From Streptomyces finlayi (lineage in GTDB: Bacteria; Actinomycetota; Actinomycetes; Streptomycetales; Streptomycetaceae), in NCBI RefSeq assembly GCF_014216315.1, contig NZ_CP045702.1, positions 4,216,001-4,280,000 on the forward strand: 64,000 bases of DNA. Direction: 5' to 3'. Made by a program: the position numbers and the translations under genes. Shown here piece by piece: positions 44,645 to 52,958 of this stretch (position 1 is its first letter; every line of letters begins with the position of its first letter). A model generated the notes under the pieces. It had not been told where the DNA came from, did not search any database, and saw only the letters and a program-made list of their open reading frames with translations.

Positions 44645-45215
44645 ATGAACTCCTGCGGCGTGGCGGTGGGGCTGGTCGGGGCGGCGTCTGGGACAACTGT
44701 AATCCAGGCTTGATACATCCGCAAAATTAACGTACGTTCCTGTATCGCACCTGTTGATCGGGCCCCGATCCTCAAGTGTGCCAGCCCCTGGAGGACCTTC
44801 ATGCATGTTGCGTTGCCGTGGCGACTAGCGCAACGCCCCATCGCATTCGGTACCCAGTCGTTGTCGGCCGATCGCGGGAGCACCTTCCCCGATACCGGCC
44901 GTCGCCAGCCCTGTGCGACGGGTTAGGGCCAGGGATGGACTTGTCCGCGGGTGTCTACGTATGTTCGTCGTCCCCCGCCGGGCAGCGACCCGGGGAGGGG
45001 CGGAACGAGCAGGTGGAAGGCAGGGAGGAGGGGGTGGTGCGAATGCGCGCGCACGGTCCGTGAAGTAGCGCAGCAAAGCAAACCGGCGCCCGGGAGCTAC
45101 CAACTCCCAAGCGCCGGGCCGGCACCCCGAGGGGCGCCAATTCACATCACGCGGGCGGCGGGGCTTCTTGCACGAAAACCGCCGCACCGCACTCCTACGA
45201 ACAACGGAGTATCGC
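44645..45215. promoter_or_regulatory. Divergent regulatory region before the replication module
   Basis: 571 bases without a gene. On the left, GATACA (44712-44717) and TGTATC (44741-44746) flank AACGTACGTT, a possible operator of the XRE gene. On the right, CCGGCGCCCGGGAG (45083-45096) pairs with CTCCCAAGCGCCGG (45104-45117), an imperfect 14-base hairpin ahead of the first rightward gene. An origin is possible here but no iterons or AT-rich block was seen. Confidence 0.4.
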
Positions 45216-45542
45216 ATGCTCGCCATGCCGAGCGGAACCCCGGCCTGCCCGGACACCGACCGCCAGCGCCGCCTCGCCGCCCAGCTCGCCGACATGATCC
45301 CGGGCGCGGCAACTGTCCGGGTCAGTCTCAACGACCCGAAGGAGGCGTGGCCCCACCCGCACGCCATCGTCAAGGACGAGGCCGGGGAGACCCTGGAGCT
45401 GGGGCGGACGACCGCCAGGGTCGCAGCCCGCTGGATCCTGCGAGTCTGGCCGGAGGCGGACTGGACTCGGCCGCACACCTTCGACATCGCCGCCGCGACC
45501 CTCACCCGCAGCGACCTGGTCGCCGCCGGTCGGGGCCGCTGA
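45216..45542 (+). CDS. Hypothetical protein, first gene of the replication module
   Basis: 108 residues from ATG 45216 with CGGAG upstream. Notable text: CPDTDRQRRLAAQLADMIPGAATVRVSLND and AARWILRVWPEADWTRPHTFD. No signal or membrane segment and no family recognised. It ends one base before the next gene, so it belongs to one operon with the replisome-like and loader genes. Confidence 0.65.
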   Translation: MLAMPSGTPACPDTDRQRRLAAQLADMIPGAATVRVSLNDPKEAWPHPHAIVKDEAGETLELGRTTARVAARWILRVWPEADWTRPHTFDIAAATLTRSDLVAAGRGR

Positions 45543-45543
45543 C

Positions 45544-46563
45544 ATGGCGCGGATACGAACCATCAAGCCGGAGGCATTCGTCTCCGAGTCGCTCGCCGAA
45601 GTGAGCGTCGAGGCAGAGCGCACCTTCTTCGGCCTGCTCACTCAGGCCGATGACCACGGTCGCCACCGTGACAACGCCGCGATCATCGCCGGGCTGCTCT
45701 GGCCGCTGCGCGCCGAGCACACCTCGGTCCACGTCGAGGACGACCTCCACCAGCTCGCGACCGCCGGTCTGATCTGCCGGTACACCGGCTGCGACGGCCG
45801 CCGCTACCTCCACATTGTGACCTGGTCTGCGCACCAGAAGATCGATAAGCCGAGCCAGTCCCGCCTGCCCTCCTGCCCGCAGCACCACGGTGCCGACCGG
45901 TGCGGCCCCTGCGGGGGGACCTGCACCAAGCGGGCCGAGGAGTCGCCCACCCCTCCCCGAGGGCTCGCCGAGGCTTCGCCGAACGCTCCCCGAGCCCTCG
46001 ATCTGCCCGCGCAGCCCGCCGCGACACCTCACGGCCACGCCGACCAGACCCCCACCGTGCAGCAGGGCGCCTTCGACGGCATGGCAGGCGCCCCTAGCCA
46101 CGCGGACTCGAAAAGCGCAGGTCAGAACGCATTCGCCGAGGGCTCCCCGAACCCTCCCCGAAGCCTCGGAGAGGGCTCGGCGCCTGGATCTAGGATCTTG
46201 GATCCTGGATCTCTTATCCCTACGGGGCGCACAGCGCCCGCAGCCACCGTCTCAGCCAACCAGCTGGTCGGCGAGTACATCGCTGCCTGCGACGAGCGTC
46301 CGCCCAGCGAGGTGATCGGGCACCTCGGGCGGATCGCCAAGAAGCTCCTGGGCGAGGGCATCGCCCCGGAGCACATCCGGGCCGGACTGCAGAACTTCGC
46401 GGCCAACCCCAAGCACCCGAGCGTGCTGACCAGCATGGTCAACGAGGCCATGAACGCGCGATCGGGCGGTTTGGCGCGGCCGGGAATCCGGCCTAACGTG
46501 CCCGCTCACCAGGCGTGGACCAACCCGGCCAACGCTGTCGCCGCCTACGCCGAGGAGCTGTGA
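45544..46563 (+). CDS. Replisome-organiser-like DNA-binding protein
   Basis: 339 residues. The N-terminus MARIRTIKPEAFVSESLAEV with TFFGLLTQADDHGRHRDN and YLHIVTWSAHQKI is the typical opening of phage replisome organisers with a winged helix. A Pro/Ser-rich linker (about residues 130-225) follows, then a helical C-terminus. Next to a DnaC-like loader this fits origin opening for an integrated replicon. Its stop overlaps the loader start (TGATG). It lacks a known rep signature, so replication by this pair is inferred. Confidence 0.72.
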   Translation: MARIRTIKPEAFVSESLAEVSVEAERTFFGLLTQADDHGRHRDNAAIIAGLLWPLRAEHTSVHVEDDLHQLATAGLICRYTGCDGRRYLHIVTWSAHQKIDKPSQSRLPSCPQHHGADRCGPCGGTCTKRAEESPTPPRGLAEASPNAPRALDLPAQPAATPHGHADQTPTVQQGAFDGMAGAPSHADSKSAGQNAFAEGSPNPPRSLGEGSAPGSRILDPGSLIPTGRTAPAATVSANQLVGEYIAACDERPPSEVIGHLGRIAKKLLGEGIAPEHIRAGLQNFAANPKHPSVLTSMVNEAMNARSGGLARPGIRPNVPAHQAWTNPANAVAAYAEEL

Positions 46564-47270
46564 TGCGCACCCGTACCCGCGAACCGCAGACCCTCGGCAG
46601 CGAGGGCACCCTGGACCGGATGGCCCGGATCCTGGCCGCCCGCAACATCGACCCGGCAGCCGTCGCCGACCTGACCGACGAGCCCGAGCCCTTCTCCCCG
46701 CTGGACGCCCTGTCGGCGGGGATGCCCCCGCGCTACCGGGCCGCCGTCGCCGACCACCCCCAGGTCCTGGCCTGGGCCCGGGACGTCGCCGAGGCAGCCG
46801 TCGCCCCCAGCCTGGGAGCCCGGCGACAGGTCACCACCGGCCCCAGCCTGCTGATGGCCGGGGTCGTCGGCGCGGGCAAGACGCACCAGGCGTACGGGGC
46901 AGTCCGGCGACTGGTGCAGAGCGGAGTCGGCGTGCGCTGGCGCGCGACCACCGCCGCCGACCTGTACGCCGACCTGCGCCCTCGGCCAGGAGTCGACAGC
47001 GAGCGGGAGCTGGCGGCCGTCAGCCGCTGCCCGCTGCTGATCATCGACGACCTTGGCGCGGCCAAGGCCAGCGAGTGGGTCGAGGAAGTGACGTACCGGC
47101 TGATCAACCGCCGGTACAACTACGAACTCCCGACGCTGGTCACCACCAACCTGGCGATCAAAGACCTCCGGGCCTACCTCGGCGACCGCATCGCCTCCCG
47201 CCTCGCGCAGATGACCACCCGGGTCGAGTTCGAGCCGGTCGACCGCAGACGCCACCGCGCCGCAGCCTGA
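46563..47270 (+). CDS. DnaC-like helicase loader (AAA+ ATPase)
   Basis: 235 residues. Walker A AGVVGAGKTHQ (about residues 98-108), Walker B CPLLIIDDLGAAKASEW, sensor LVTTNL and arginine-finger RIASRLAQM are present. Members load a replicative helicase onto opened DNA. The N-terminal ~65 residues are probably the helicase-binding part. It follows the replisome-organiser-like gene directly. Confidence 0.87.
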   Translation: MRTRTREPQTLGSEGTLDRMARILAARNIDPAAVADLTDEPEPFSPLDALSAGMPPRYRAAVADHPQVLAWARDVAEAAVAPSLGARRQVTTGPSLLMAGVVGAGKTHQAYGAVRRLVQSGVGVRWRATTAADLYADLRPRPGVDSERELAAVSRCPLLIIDDLGAAKASEWVEEVTYRLINRRYNYELPTLVTTNLAIKDLRAYLGDRIASRLAQMTTRVEFEPVDRRRHRAAA

Positions 47271-47387
47271 CCCACCGCAGGCCGCCTCGCCGGGCCGCGC
47301 CCTCAGCGCGCCGCCCCATGCACCTCCCGACCCAGCGCACCCCTCCGCCGACGCCCCTGCGCGCGGAGAGCGATCGGAGCAACCCGC

Positions 47388-47954
47388 ATGACCACCACGA
47401 CGATCAGCCCTGCCCGCCACCGGTCGCTCGGCGACCAGACCTGGCAGGACCAGGCCGTCTGCCAGAGCACCGAGTACAACCCGGTGGACCCCGAAATCTT
47501 CTTCCCGGAGCCCGACGAGACCGACAAGATCACCGCCGCGAAGTCGCTGTGCGGCCAGTGCCCGGTCCGCCGCACCTGCCTGGATGCTGCCCTGGAAAGC
47601 GGTGACACCGACGGCATCCGGGGCGGACTGACCGAGGAGGAGCGCGGGCCGCTGCACGAGAAGCTCGCCAACCGCCTCGACTACAGCCGCGTCAACGCCA
47701 CCATCGCCGGGCGGGACGTCCACCTCACCAAGGCCGAGCGCCGCGCAGTCGTCCACGCCGCGTACCGCCACGGGGTGACCGAGCAGCGCCTGGCCTGGCT
47801 CCTGAAGATCACCGAGGAGCACGCTCAGAAGCTCTACCGCGAGACCCGCCGCGCCCTGCGCAACCGAGACCTGGAGCAGACCACGAAGACCACCCCGCCC
47901 CCCGAGACCGACGGCGAGCGCCTGGGCCGCGACGATTTCGGGACGGCGGCGTGA
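47388..47954 (+). CDS. WhiB-family iron-sulfur transcription factor
   Basis: 188 residues. Four Fe-S cysteines are in AVCQSTE, LCGQCPVRRTC (CxxCxxxxxC spacing) and the family turn GIRGGLTEEER is intact. The C-terminus is longer than in chromosomal WhiB proteins and contains a HTH-like helix (GVTEQRLAWLLKITEEHAQKLY). Plasmid and phage WhiB proteins of this kind control element genes. Start ATG 47388; the stop overlaps the GTG of the next gene. Confidence 0.9.
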   Translation: MTTTTISPARHRSLGDQTWQDQAVCQSTEYNPVDPEIFFPEPDETDKITAAKSLCGQCPVRRTCLDAALESGDTDGIRGGLTEEERGPLHEKLANRLDYSRVNATIAGRDVHLTKAERRAVVHAAYRHGVTEQRLAWLLKITEEHAQKLYRETRRALRNRDLEQTTKTTPPPETDGERLGRDDFGTAA

Positions 47955-49015
47955 GCACCGCGAGCGCGCCAAGGACGGCGCCCATCACCGGCTGGGACCG
48001 CGCGGTGGTCATCGCCCTGGGCGGCGCGGGGTGCGCCCTGTCGTACGACGCCCTCCAGCAGATGGCCGTCGCCATCCACGTCCGCGGTTTCCTGACCTAC
48101 CTCTTCCCCCTGGTGATCGACGGCTTCATCGCCTACGGCATCCGGGCACTCCTGGTCCTCCGCGACGCGCCTCTGCGCGCCCGGCTCTACGTCTGGGCCC
48201 TCTTCGGCACGGCCACCGCCGCCAGCATCTGGGCCAACGCCCTCCACGCGGTCCGGCTCAACGACGAAGCGGTCGCCGGCACCGGCCTCCGACTCGGGGA
48301 CACGGTGGTCGCCGTGCTGTCCACCATCGCCCCCCTCGCGCTGGCTGGAGCAGTCCACCTCTACATCCTGATCGCCCGGGGCCCGGTCAAGGGCAGTGAC
48401 CGGGAGGACCTCGGTCAGGCCGGTCACCTCGGTCAGCCTGACCGGCCCGAGGGCATCGCGGTCACCAGGACTGACCGGGTCGGACAGCAGCAGCCGCAGG
48501 CCGGTCAGGTCAGCGCCGGGCAGCCGGTCACTGCCCTGACCGACCGGCCCCGACCGTCCCTGAACAAGCAGGCCCCGAGTCCCCGGTCACTGACCGGGGA
48601 CAGCGCCCCGGCGGGCAGCAGCCCGGTCACCGGTGACCGCGAACAGCCGCACGAGGCCCCTGACCTGCTCGGACAGCCGGACACCGCGCCGCCGGTCACT
48701 GACCGCGCGGTCGGCACCGAGCCGGTCACCGGCAACCAGGACAGCCACGCGCCGGACACCAACCGGCCGGTCACTCCGCCGCAGGTCACTGACCGGGACA
48801 CCCGGACAGCCAGTGACCGGCGGAGCGACCCGGACACCGAGGAACTGCTGAAGATCGCCCGGTCAGCGGTCAGGGCCGAGGACAAGCTGACCCGCAAGGT
48901 GGTCGCCCAGGCGATCCGAGGTCAGCAGATACCGCTGTCCAGCGACACCCTGACCGCCCTGATGGCCCAGCTCCGCGCCCAGCACGGACAGCCGGTCACC
49001 TCCGGCCGGAACTGA
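47951..49015 (+). CDS. DUF2637 membrane protein (spread-protein type)
   Basis: 354 residues. The first ~140 hold four hydrophobic helices (VIALGGAGCALSYDALQQMA, TYLFPLVIDGFIAYGIRALLV, WALFGTATAASIWANAL, VVAVLSTIAPLALAGAVHLYI), the DUF2637 pattern found on Streptomyces conjugative elements. The remaining two thirds are a disordered Pro/Thr/Gln/Asp-rich tail with repeats of PVTDR. At DNA level this tail is full of GGTCAC-TGACC palindromes. The GTG start overlaps the WhiB stop by four bases. Confidence 0.82.
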   Translation: MSTASAPRTAPITGWDRAVVIALGGAGCALSYDALQQMAVAIHVRGFLTYLFPLVIDGFIAYGIRALLVLRDAPLRARLYVWALFGTATAASIWANALHAVRLNDEAVAGTGLRLGDTVVAVLSTIAPLALAGAVHLYILIARGPVKGSDREDLGQAGHLGQPDRPEGIAVTRTDRVGQQQPQAGQVSAGQPVTALTDRPRPSLNKQAPSPRSLTGDSAPAGSSPVTGDREQPHEAPDLLGQPDTAPPVTDRAVGTEPVTGNQDSHAPDTNRPVTPPQVTDRDTRTASDRRSDPDTEELLKIARSAVRAEDKLTRKVVAQAIRGQQIPLSSDTLTALMAQLRAQHGQPVTSGRN

Positions 49016-49075
49016 CAGGACAGCACGAGGCGGGTGACCGAGCCGGACACCACGGCCGGTCACCCGCCCCCGGAC
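48391..49075. repeat. Cluster of GGTCAC/TGACC palindromes
   Basis: Inverted-repeat units recur through the 3' half of the DUF2637 gene and past its stop: for example CCCCGGTCACTGACCGGGG (48581-48599), CGGTCACCGGTGACCG (48624-48639), CGGTCACTGACCG (48693-48705), GGTCACTGACC (48784-48794), and beyond the stop GCGGGTGACCG...CGGTCACCCGC (about 49030-49068). Persistence outside the coding part argues for a DNA-level role such as protein binding, transfer or origin function, rather than only a repetitive peptide. Confidence 0.55.
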
Positions 49076-49116
49076 ACGCGCCCCACATCCTTCCGAAGCG
49101 AAGCGGAGAGCAACCC

Positions 49117-49341
49117 ATGCGCACCCACCCGGCCACACCCACCGAGGTCAACTCCTGGCTGACCGTCTTGCACCAGCGCGGCCACCTGCACCGGGCCCAA
49201 TCCGGCCCCGACAACATCTGGACCGTGCAACGAACCCGGGAAAGCCGCCCCTGGACCCTCCACCACCCGGTCCTGGCCATGGACTGGATCGAGGAACTCG
49301 TCCGCGAACTGCGACAGGAAAACCCGGAGACGAGCCGGTGA
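49117..49341 (+). CDS. Small hypothetical protein preceding mobC
   Basis: 74 residues, MRTHPATPTEVNSWLTVLHQRG to NPETSR. A helix-turn pattern in the first 30 residues (TEVNSWLTVLHQRGHLHRA) suggests nucleic-acid binding. Its stop overlaps the GTG of the mobC frame. Function unknown. Confidence 0.6.
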   Translation: MRTHPATPTEVNSWLTVLHQRGHLHRAQSGPDNIWTVQRTRESRPWTLHHPVLAMDWIEELVRELRQENPETSR

Positions 49342-50003
49342 CCGCCAACGATCCGGTGGTTACCACCGCCGGACAGCAGCGTGACCCCACGACGGCTCCT
49401 GGCGGAGCAAGTTGTCGCGTACGACGGTCCTACGGCCCGTCGTACGCACTTGCCCCCGCCCAGGAGGGCGGGGGAAGTCCGGCTGGTCCCCGAGCGAGGG
49501 CGCTCGGGGACCAGCCAGACACCCGGCACCAGGGGGTGCCGGGCGCGGGGGGAGAAGCAGACCGCCACAGCGACCGCGAGCAGCCGAGCCCGAGCGCGTC
49601 GCCTTTCCCCGACCGCAAGCCGCGCCGTCGCAGCCGCAACCCGACCGAGCGCACCCGTAAGACGACCACCCGCCTCTCCGACACAGAGAAAGCCGAAATC
49701 GTCGCCGCCGCAGCGCAGCGCAGCGTCACCGTCGCGCGATTCCTCGCCGCCGCCGGCCTCGCCGCCGCCCGTGGTTCCACCACCTTGCACACCAACGAAC
49801 AACTCGACACCGCCATCGACGAGCTGGCCGCCCTGCGCACCGCCCTCTCCCGGGTCGGCAACAACATCAACCAGATCGCCTACGTCCACAACGCCGGAGG
49901 GCAGCCCCGACCCGGCGAACTCGAACACGCCCTCACAACCCTGACCCGAATCCTGGCCCGCATCGACGACGTGGCCGACACCCTGGTGAAGAAGCGACTC
50001 TGA
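49338..50003 (+). CDS. mobC: MobC-like relaxosome protein
   Basis: The conserved part is at the C-terminus (about residues 115-221): TTTRLSDTEKAEIVAAAAQRSVTVARFL, a ribbon-helix-helix, followed by ALSRVGNNINQIAYVHN, the bacterial mobilization protein MobC signature. It binds oriT and helps the relaxase nick. The N-terminal ~100 residues overlap a stretch of four DNA hairpins (49417-49543) and read as unstructured Pro/Gly/Arg, so the true start may lie after 49543. The stop overlaps the relaxase start (TGATG). Confidence 0.8.
   Translation: MTANDPVVTTAGQQRDPTTAPGGASCRVRRSYGPSYALAPAQEGGGSPAGPRARALGDQPDTRHQGVPGAGGEADRHSDREQPSPSASPFPDRKPRRRSRNPTERTRKTTTRLSDTEKAEIVAAAAQRSVTVARFLAAAGLAAARGSTTLHTNEQLDTAIDELAALRTALSRVGNNINQIAYVHNAGGQPRPGELEHALTTLTRILARIDDVADTLVKKRL
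49417..49543 (+). other. oriT: Candidate origin of transfer (oriT): four tandem hairpins
   Basis: Four perfect inverted repeats follow one another: 49417-49427/49437-49447 (GCGTACGACGG arm), 49453-49461/49466-49474 (CCCCCGCCC arm), 49483-49496/49501-49514 (14-base CTGGTCCCCGAGCG arm) and 49522-49530/49535-49543 (CCCGGCACC arm). They lie directly upstream of the conserved part of mobC and the relaxase gene, the usual place for an oriT. The nick site is not assigned. Confidence 0.6.
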
Positions 50004-51775
50004 TGGTCCCCAAGATCCGGCGCGGCTCACGAACCCACGGCTTGCTCGTCTACCTGTACGGCCCTGGCAAACGCGACGAACACACCGACGCCCACCTCGT
50101 CGGGAGCTGGGACGGCTTCGCCCCCGACCCCGGACGAGACACCAGCCCCGACCCCGATCCCAAGGTCACCCTCGCCCGCTTGTCCGCAGCGCTGGACCTG
50201 CGGGTCAAGCAGGCCGGCACCACGGCACCGGCCCAGCACGTCTGGCACTGCTCGGTCCGCACCGACCCCGGCGACCGACACCTGACCGACGCCGAATGGA
50301 ACACCGTCGCCCGCCGCCTGGTCCAGGCCGTCAACCTCGCCCCTGAAGGCGATCCGGACGGCTGCCGCTGGGTCGCCGTACGGCACGCCGACGACCACAT
50401 CCACATCCTGGCCACCATGGTCCGAGGCGACCTGCGCCGCCCCAGGATGAACTACGACTTCAAGAAGGCCCAGGCCGAATGCCGCCGCATCGAGAAGGAG
50501 ATGGACTTGCGCCAGCTCAAGCCCGGCGACGGCACCGGAGCCAAAACCCCCACCAGCGCAGAGCGTTTCAAGGCCGAGCGCACCGGTCGGCCCGAGGCCC
50601 CTCGCGAGACTCTCCGCGAAGCCGTGCGCCAAGCCCTCGCTGGGGCGGCCACCGAAGAGGAGTTCTTCACCAGGCTCCGCGAGGCGGGCCTCCGTGTGAA
50701 GATCCGAAACGCCCCGTCCGGTGACGCCATCGGCTTCAACGTCGCACTTCCCGGCGACCGTAACCGCGAGGGCACACCGATCTGGTATCCCGGATCCAAG
50801 CTGGCCCCTGACCTCTCACTCCCCAAGATCCGCCGCCGCCTGGCCGACGGCACCGCTGACCAGACGACGCACCCGGCGGCGACCGGCGGCCGACCGGACT
50901 GGTCCCCGCCCGCCCGGGAACGACGCAACGCCACCGGCATCGCCGAGCGCGCCGCCATCCTGCTCGACAGCGACGACGACGAAGCCGCAGCTCAACTGGT
51001 AGGGGTCGGCGAACTCCTGGACGCGGTGACACAGACCTCCCCGGCCGCCACCCGCGCCGAGCTGGGTGCCGCCGCCCGCTCCTTCGAGCGTGCCACCCGC
51101 AGCCACGTCCGAGCGGAGCGTGCCGACACGCGGGTGATCCGCTCGGCGGCCCGGGGCATCATCCAGGCCGGCAGCGCCCTCGGCCGTGGCGAGGACGGCG
51201 GCACCACCGCCATGCTCCTCTCCACCCTGGTCCTGGTCACGCTGGCCGCCGCCCGCTGGCACTCCGCCCGTGGCCATGCCCAGCAGGCCCATGCCTCTCG
51301 ACAGGCTGCAGAGCATCTGCGAGCCGCCTACCGCCAGGCCGCTGCCACGCCCATGCAGGCACTGCGCGACCAAGGGCGCGCCCTGCCAGAAGCCGAACGC
51401 CGCACCCACCAGGCCACCATCCGCGCAGCCCTGCCCGAAGCAGCGATGCGAGCAGACAGCTCGTCCACGACGACCGATGCCCTGACCGCCACGCTCGCCC
51501 AGGCCGAGCGAGCAGGCCACGACCCCAAGACTCTTCTCCAGCAGGCCATCGATATGCGCGAACTTGACACGGCCGACGACGTGAATGACGTGCTGGTCTG
51601 GCGACTGCGCCGTCTCGCCCAGCTTCCTGCTCACCCGGGTGAAGCGACTCGCCGCCCGCAGGCCGGCACCAGCCAGCCGAAAGCCTCGACCAATCGCACC
51701 AACAACCGGACGGCGCCCACGGCAGCAGCTCGCCCCGCCGCCTCCGACCCGCGCAACCGCCCACCGCGCCGCTGA
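50003..51775 (+). CDS. Relaxase/mobilization nuclease, MOBP/VirD2-like
   Basis: 590 residues. The catalytic histidine cluster is in WVAVRHADDHIHILATMVRGD (about residues 127-147), preceded by PAQHVWHCSVRTDP; a Tyr nucleophile is expected in the first 40 residues (LLVYLYGPG). The middle (RFKAERTGRPEAPRETLREAV) and the Ala/Arg-rich helical C-terminus are typical of actinobacterial relaxases. It would nick oriT and lead one strand into a recipient. The ATG overlaps the mobC stop. No coupling ATPase (TraB/VirD4) is visible in this window, so the element may be mobilizable, or its transfer genes lie beyond 64 kb. Confidence 0.87.
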   Translation: MVPKIRRGSRTHGLLVYLYGPGKRDEHTDAHLVGSWDGFAPDPGRDTSPDPDPKVTLARLSAALDLRVKQAGTTAPAQHVWHCSVRTDPGDRHLTDAEWNTVARRLVQAVNLAPEGDPDGCRWVAVRHADDHIHILATMVRGDLRRPRMNYDFKKAQAECRRIEKEMDLRQLKPGDGTGAKTPTSAERFKAERTGRPEAPRETLREAVRQALAGAATEEEFFTRLREAGLRVKIRNAPSGDAIGFNVALPGDRNREGTPIWYPGSKLAPDLSLPKIRRRLADGTADQTTHPAATGGRPDWSPPARERRNATGIAERAAILLDSDDDEAAAQLVGVGELLDAVTQTSPAATRAELGAAARSFERATRSHVRAERADTRVIRSAARGIIQAGSALGRGEDGGTTAMLLSTLVLVTLAAARWHSARGHAQQAHASRQAAEHLRAAYRQAAATPMQALRDQGRALPEAERRTHQATIRAALPEAAMRADSSSTTTDALTATLAQAERAGHDPKTLLQQAIDMRELDTADDVNDVLVWRLRRLAQLPAHPGEATRRPQAGTSQPKASTNRTNNRTAPTAAARPAASDPRNRPPRR

Positions 51776-51780
51776 CGAGG

Positions 51781-51812
51781 GTCCGGCGGGCCGGTTGACC
51801 GGCCCGCCGGAC
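51781..51812 (+). terminator. Terminator after the relaxase gene
   Basis: Fourteen-base perfect inverted repeat (51781-51794 and 51799-51812, GTCCGGCGGGCCGG and its complement), loop TTGA, five bases after the stop. Confidence 0.82.
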
Positions 51813-51882
51813 TCCGACAAACCCCTGGACAATCCGTTCCACCGGCTGTTACGGATGGAAACAGAAGCACCTCGACCGGGAG

Positions 51883-52287
51883 ATGACGCTCGTGCTCAGA
51901 ACCACCGACCGCCCCGTAGGGCCGAAACCCGTGCTGCCCGTCCTCCCTGCTGGTACCGACCCCCTGCTGCAACTCGAGTACGAGACGCAGCCGCCCAGCG
52001 GCCCCGGCGCGACCCGCTGCCTCAGCCACCCGCGTGAACTGGCCCTCCGGGGGATCCCGGTGATGTGCACGGCCTGCCGTGCCCGGCGCGACTGGCTGCT
52101 CATCAACCACGGCCGAAACGTCTGGGTCTGCTGCCGCTGCAGCAACCAGTGGCTCGAACCCGAGATCAGCCGCGCCGACTTCGACGCCCTGATCGCCATC
52201 CCGGACGGAACGACCTACCCCAGCGTCGAGCAGGGCCTCACCGCGCTCGGCTTCGACGGGGCCTTCGCCGGCACCTACCTGGATTAG
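51883..52287 (+). CDS. Hypothetical protein with a zinc-ribbon
   Basis: 134 residues. Cysteine pairs CTACRARR and CCRCSN (CxxC...CxxC, about residues 62-86) form a likely zinc ribbon. The start ATG follows GGGAG very closely, so a start a few codons downstream (GTG in LVLRTT) is possible. Convergent with the leftward small-gene block; function unknown. Confidence 0.65.
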   Translation: MTLVLRTTDRPVGPKPVLPVLPAGTDPLLQLEYETQPPSGPGATRCLSHPRELALRGIPVMCTACRARRDWLLINHGRNVWVCCRCSNQWLEPEISRADFDALIAIPDGTTYPSVEQGLTALGFDGAFAGTYLD

Positions 52288-52302
52288 TCGAGCGGAGTGC
52301 CG

Positions 52303-52348
52303 AACGCCGAGGAGCGCCACCGATACGTCGGTGGCGCTCCTCGGCGTT
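52303..52348. terminator. 21-bp perfect hairpin between convergent genes
   Basis: Arms 52303-52323 and 52328-52348 with loop TACG, between the rightward zinc-ribbon gene and the leftward gene ending at 52358. It marks the border of the mobilization operon and the leftward accessory block. Confidence 0.88.
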
Positions 52349-52357
52349 GCGCGATGG

Positions 52358-52591
52358 TCAGCCGCGGTTCCCGTTCTTCGGCAGCCCACCTCGGAAGTCG
52401 CAGCCGGGGCACTCGTCCTCACCCTGGATGTGCCCCTCGTACCAGCCGTGGACGGCCGCGTGGAGGATCGCGTCCTCCACCGAGGCTTCGCCGTTGCGGA
52501 CTGATGCGATGGCGTTGCCGACGACCACCCGAAGCGCAGCGTTGTCAGGCGAAGGGAACGGTGGGGAGGGCATCGGCGAATCGGACGTCAT
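52358..52591 (-). CDS. Small hypothetical protein with CPGC motif
   Basis: 77 residues, last gene of the long leftward block. It contains VVVGNAIASVRNGEASVEDAILHAAVHGWYEG and ECPGCDFRGG, a single Cys pair that might bind metal with a partner. No family recognised. Confidence 0.5.
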   Translation of the reverse strand: MTSDSPMPSPPFPSPDNAALRVVVGNAIASVRNGEASVEDAILHAAVHGWYEGHIQGEDECPGCDFRGGLPKNGNRG

Positions 52592-52623
52592 GGCCGCAGC
52601 CTACGGGCGGGCAGGAGCGCCGG

Positions 52624-52854
52624 TCAGCCGAACGGCGTGATCCCGTGCGGGCTGTGCAGGTCGCTACGGAATCCCCGGCCGACCGGCTTCCAGCCCTGGA
52701 ACGTGGCGGGTCTCCAGCGCGGCCGGTCCGGCACGGTGGTGTCGTCAGGCGCGGGCAGGCTGCCCCGGCTTTTGCGATTGCGGGCAGCCCCAACGCTGAT
52801 GCCCAGGTGAGCGGCGACCTCGGGGTATCCCCAGAGTTGCTGGTCGTCGGCCAT
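52624..52854 (-). CDS. MerR/excisionase-like small DNA-binding protein
   Basis: 76 residues from ATG 52854 with GAGGAGG upstream. QLWGYPEVAAHLGISVGAARNRKSRGSLP is a winged-helix HTH of the kind seen in excisionases and small element regulators; the PRWRPATFQGWKPVGRG tail is conserved in such proteins. It could act with the integrase, but it is 42 kb from it within the window. Confidence 0.75.
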   Translation of the reverse strand: MADDQQLWGYPEVAAHLGISVGAARNRKSRGSLPAPDDTTVPDRPRWRPATFQGWKPVGRGFRSDLHSPHGITPFG

Positions 52855-52958
52855 CGCGTCCTCCTCGTTCGTCGGTGATGAGCGTACGCAACACGCGGCT
52901 GGACGTACGGCAAGGCCGCCCCTGCCTGATCGGCGCGGGGCGGCCTTCTGCGGTTCGG

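Noticed and set aside
44712..44746. GATACA...TGTATC and AACGTACGTT as one operator
   Set aside because: The two dyads do not share a centre, so they are noted only as possible separate sites in the regulatory region.
48391..49015. GACCCGGA in the DUF2637 tail as a TraB clt repeat
   Set aside because: Only one clear copy of that octamer was seen here; clt loci need several, and no TraB gene is in the window.
49338..49543. Hairpins upstream of mobC as ordinary terminators
   Set aside because: Four in a row inside a relaxase operon, with no gene end nearby, fit an oriT better than termination.
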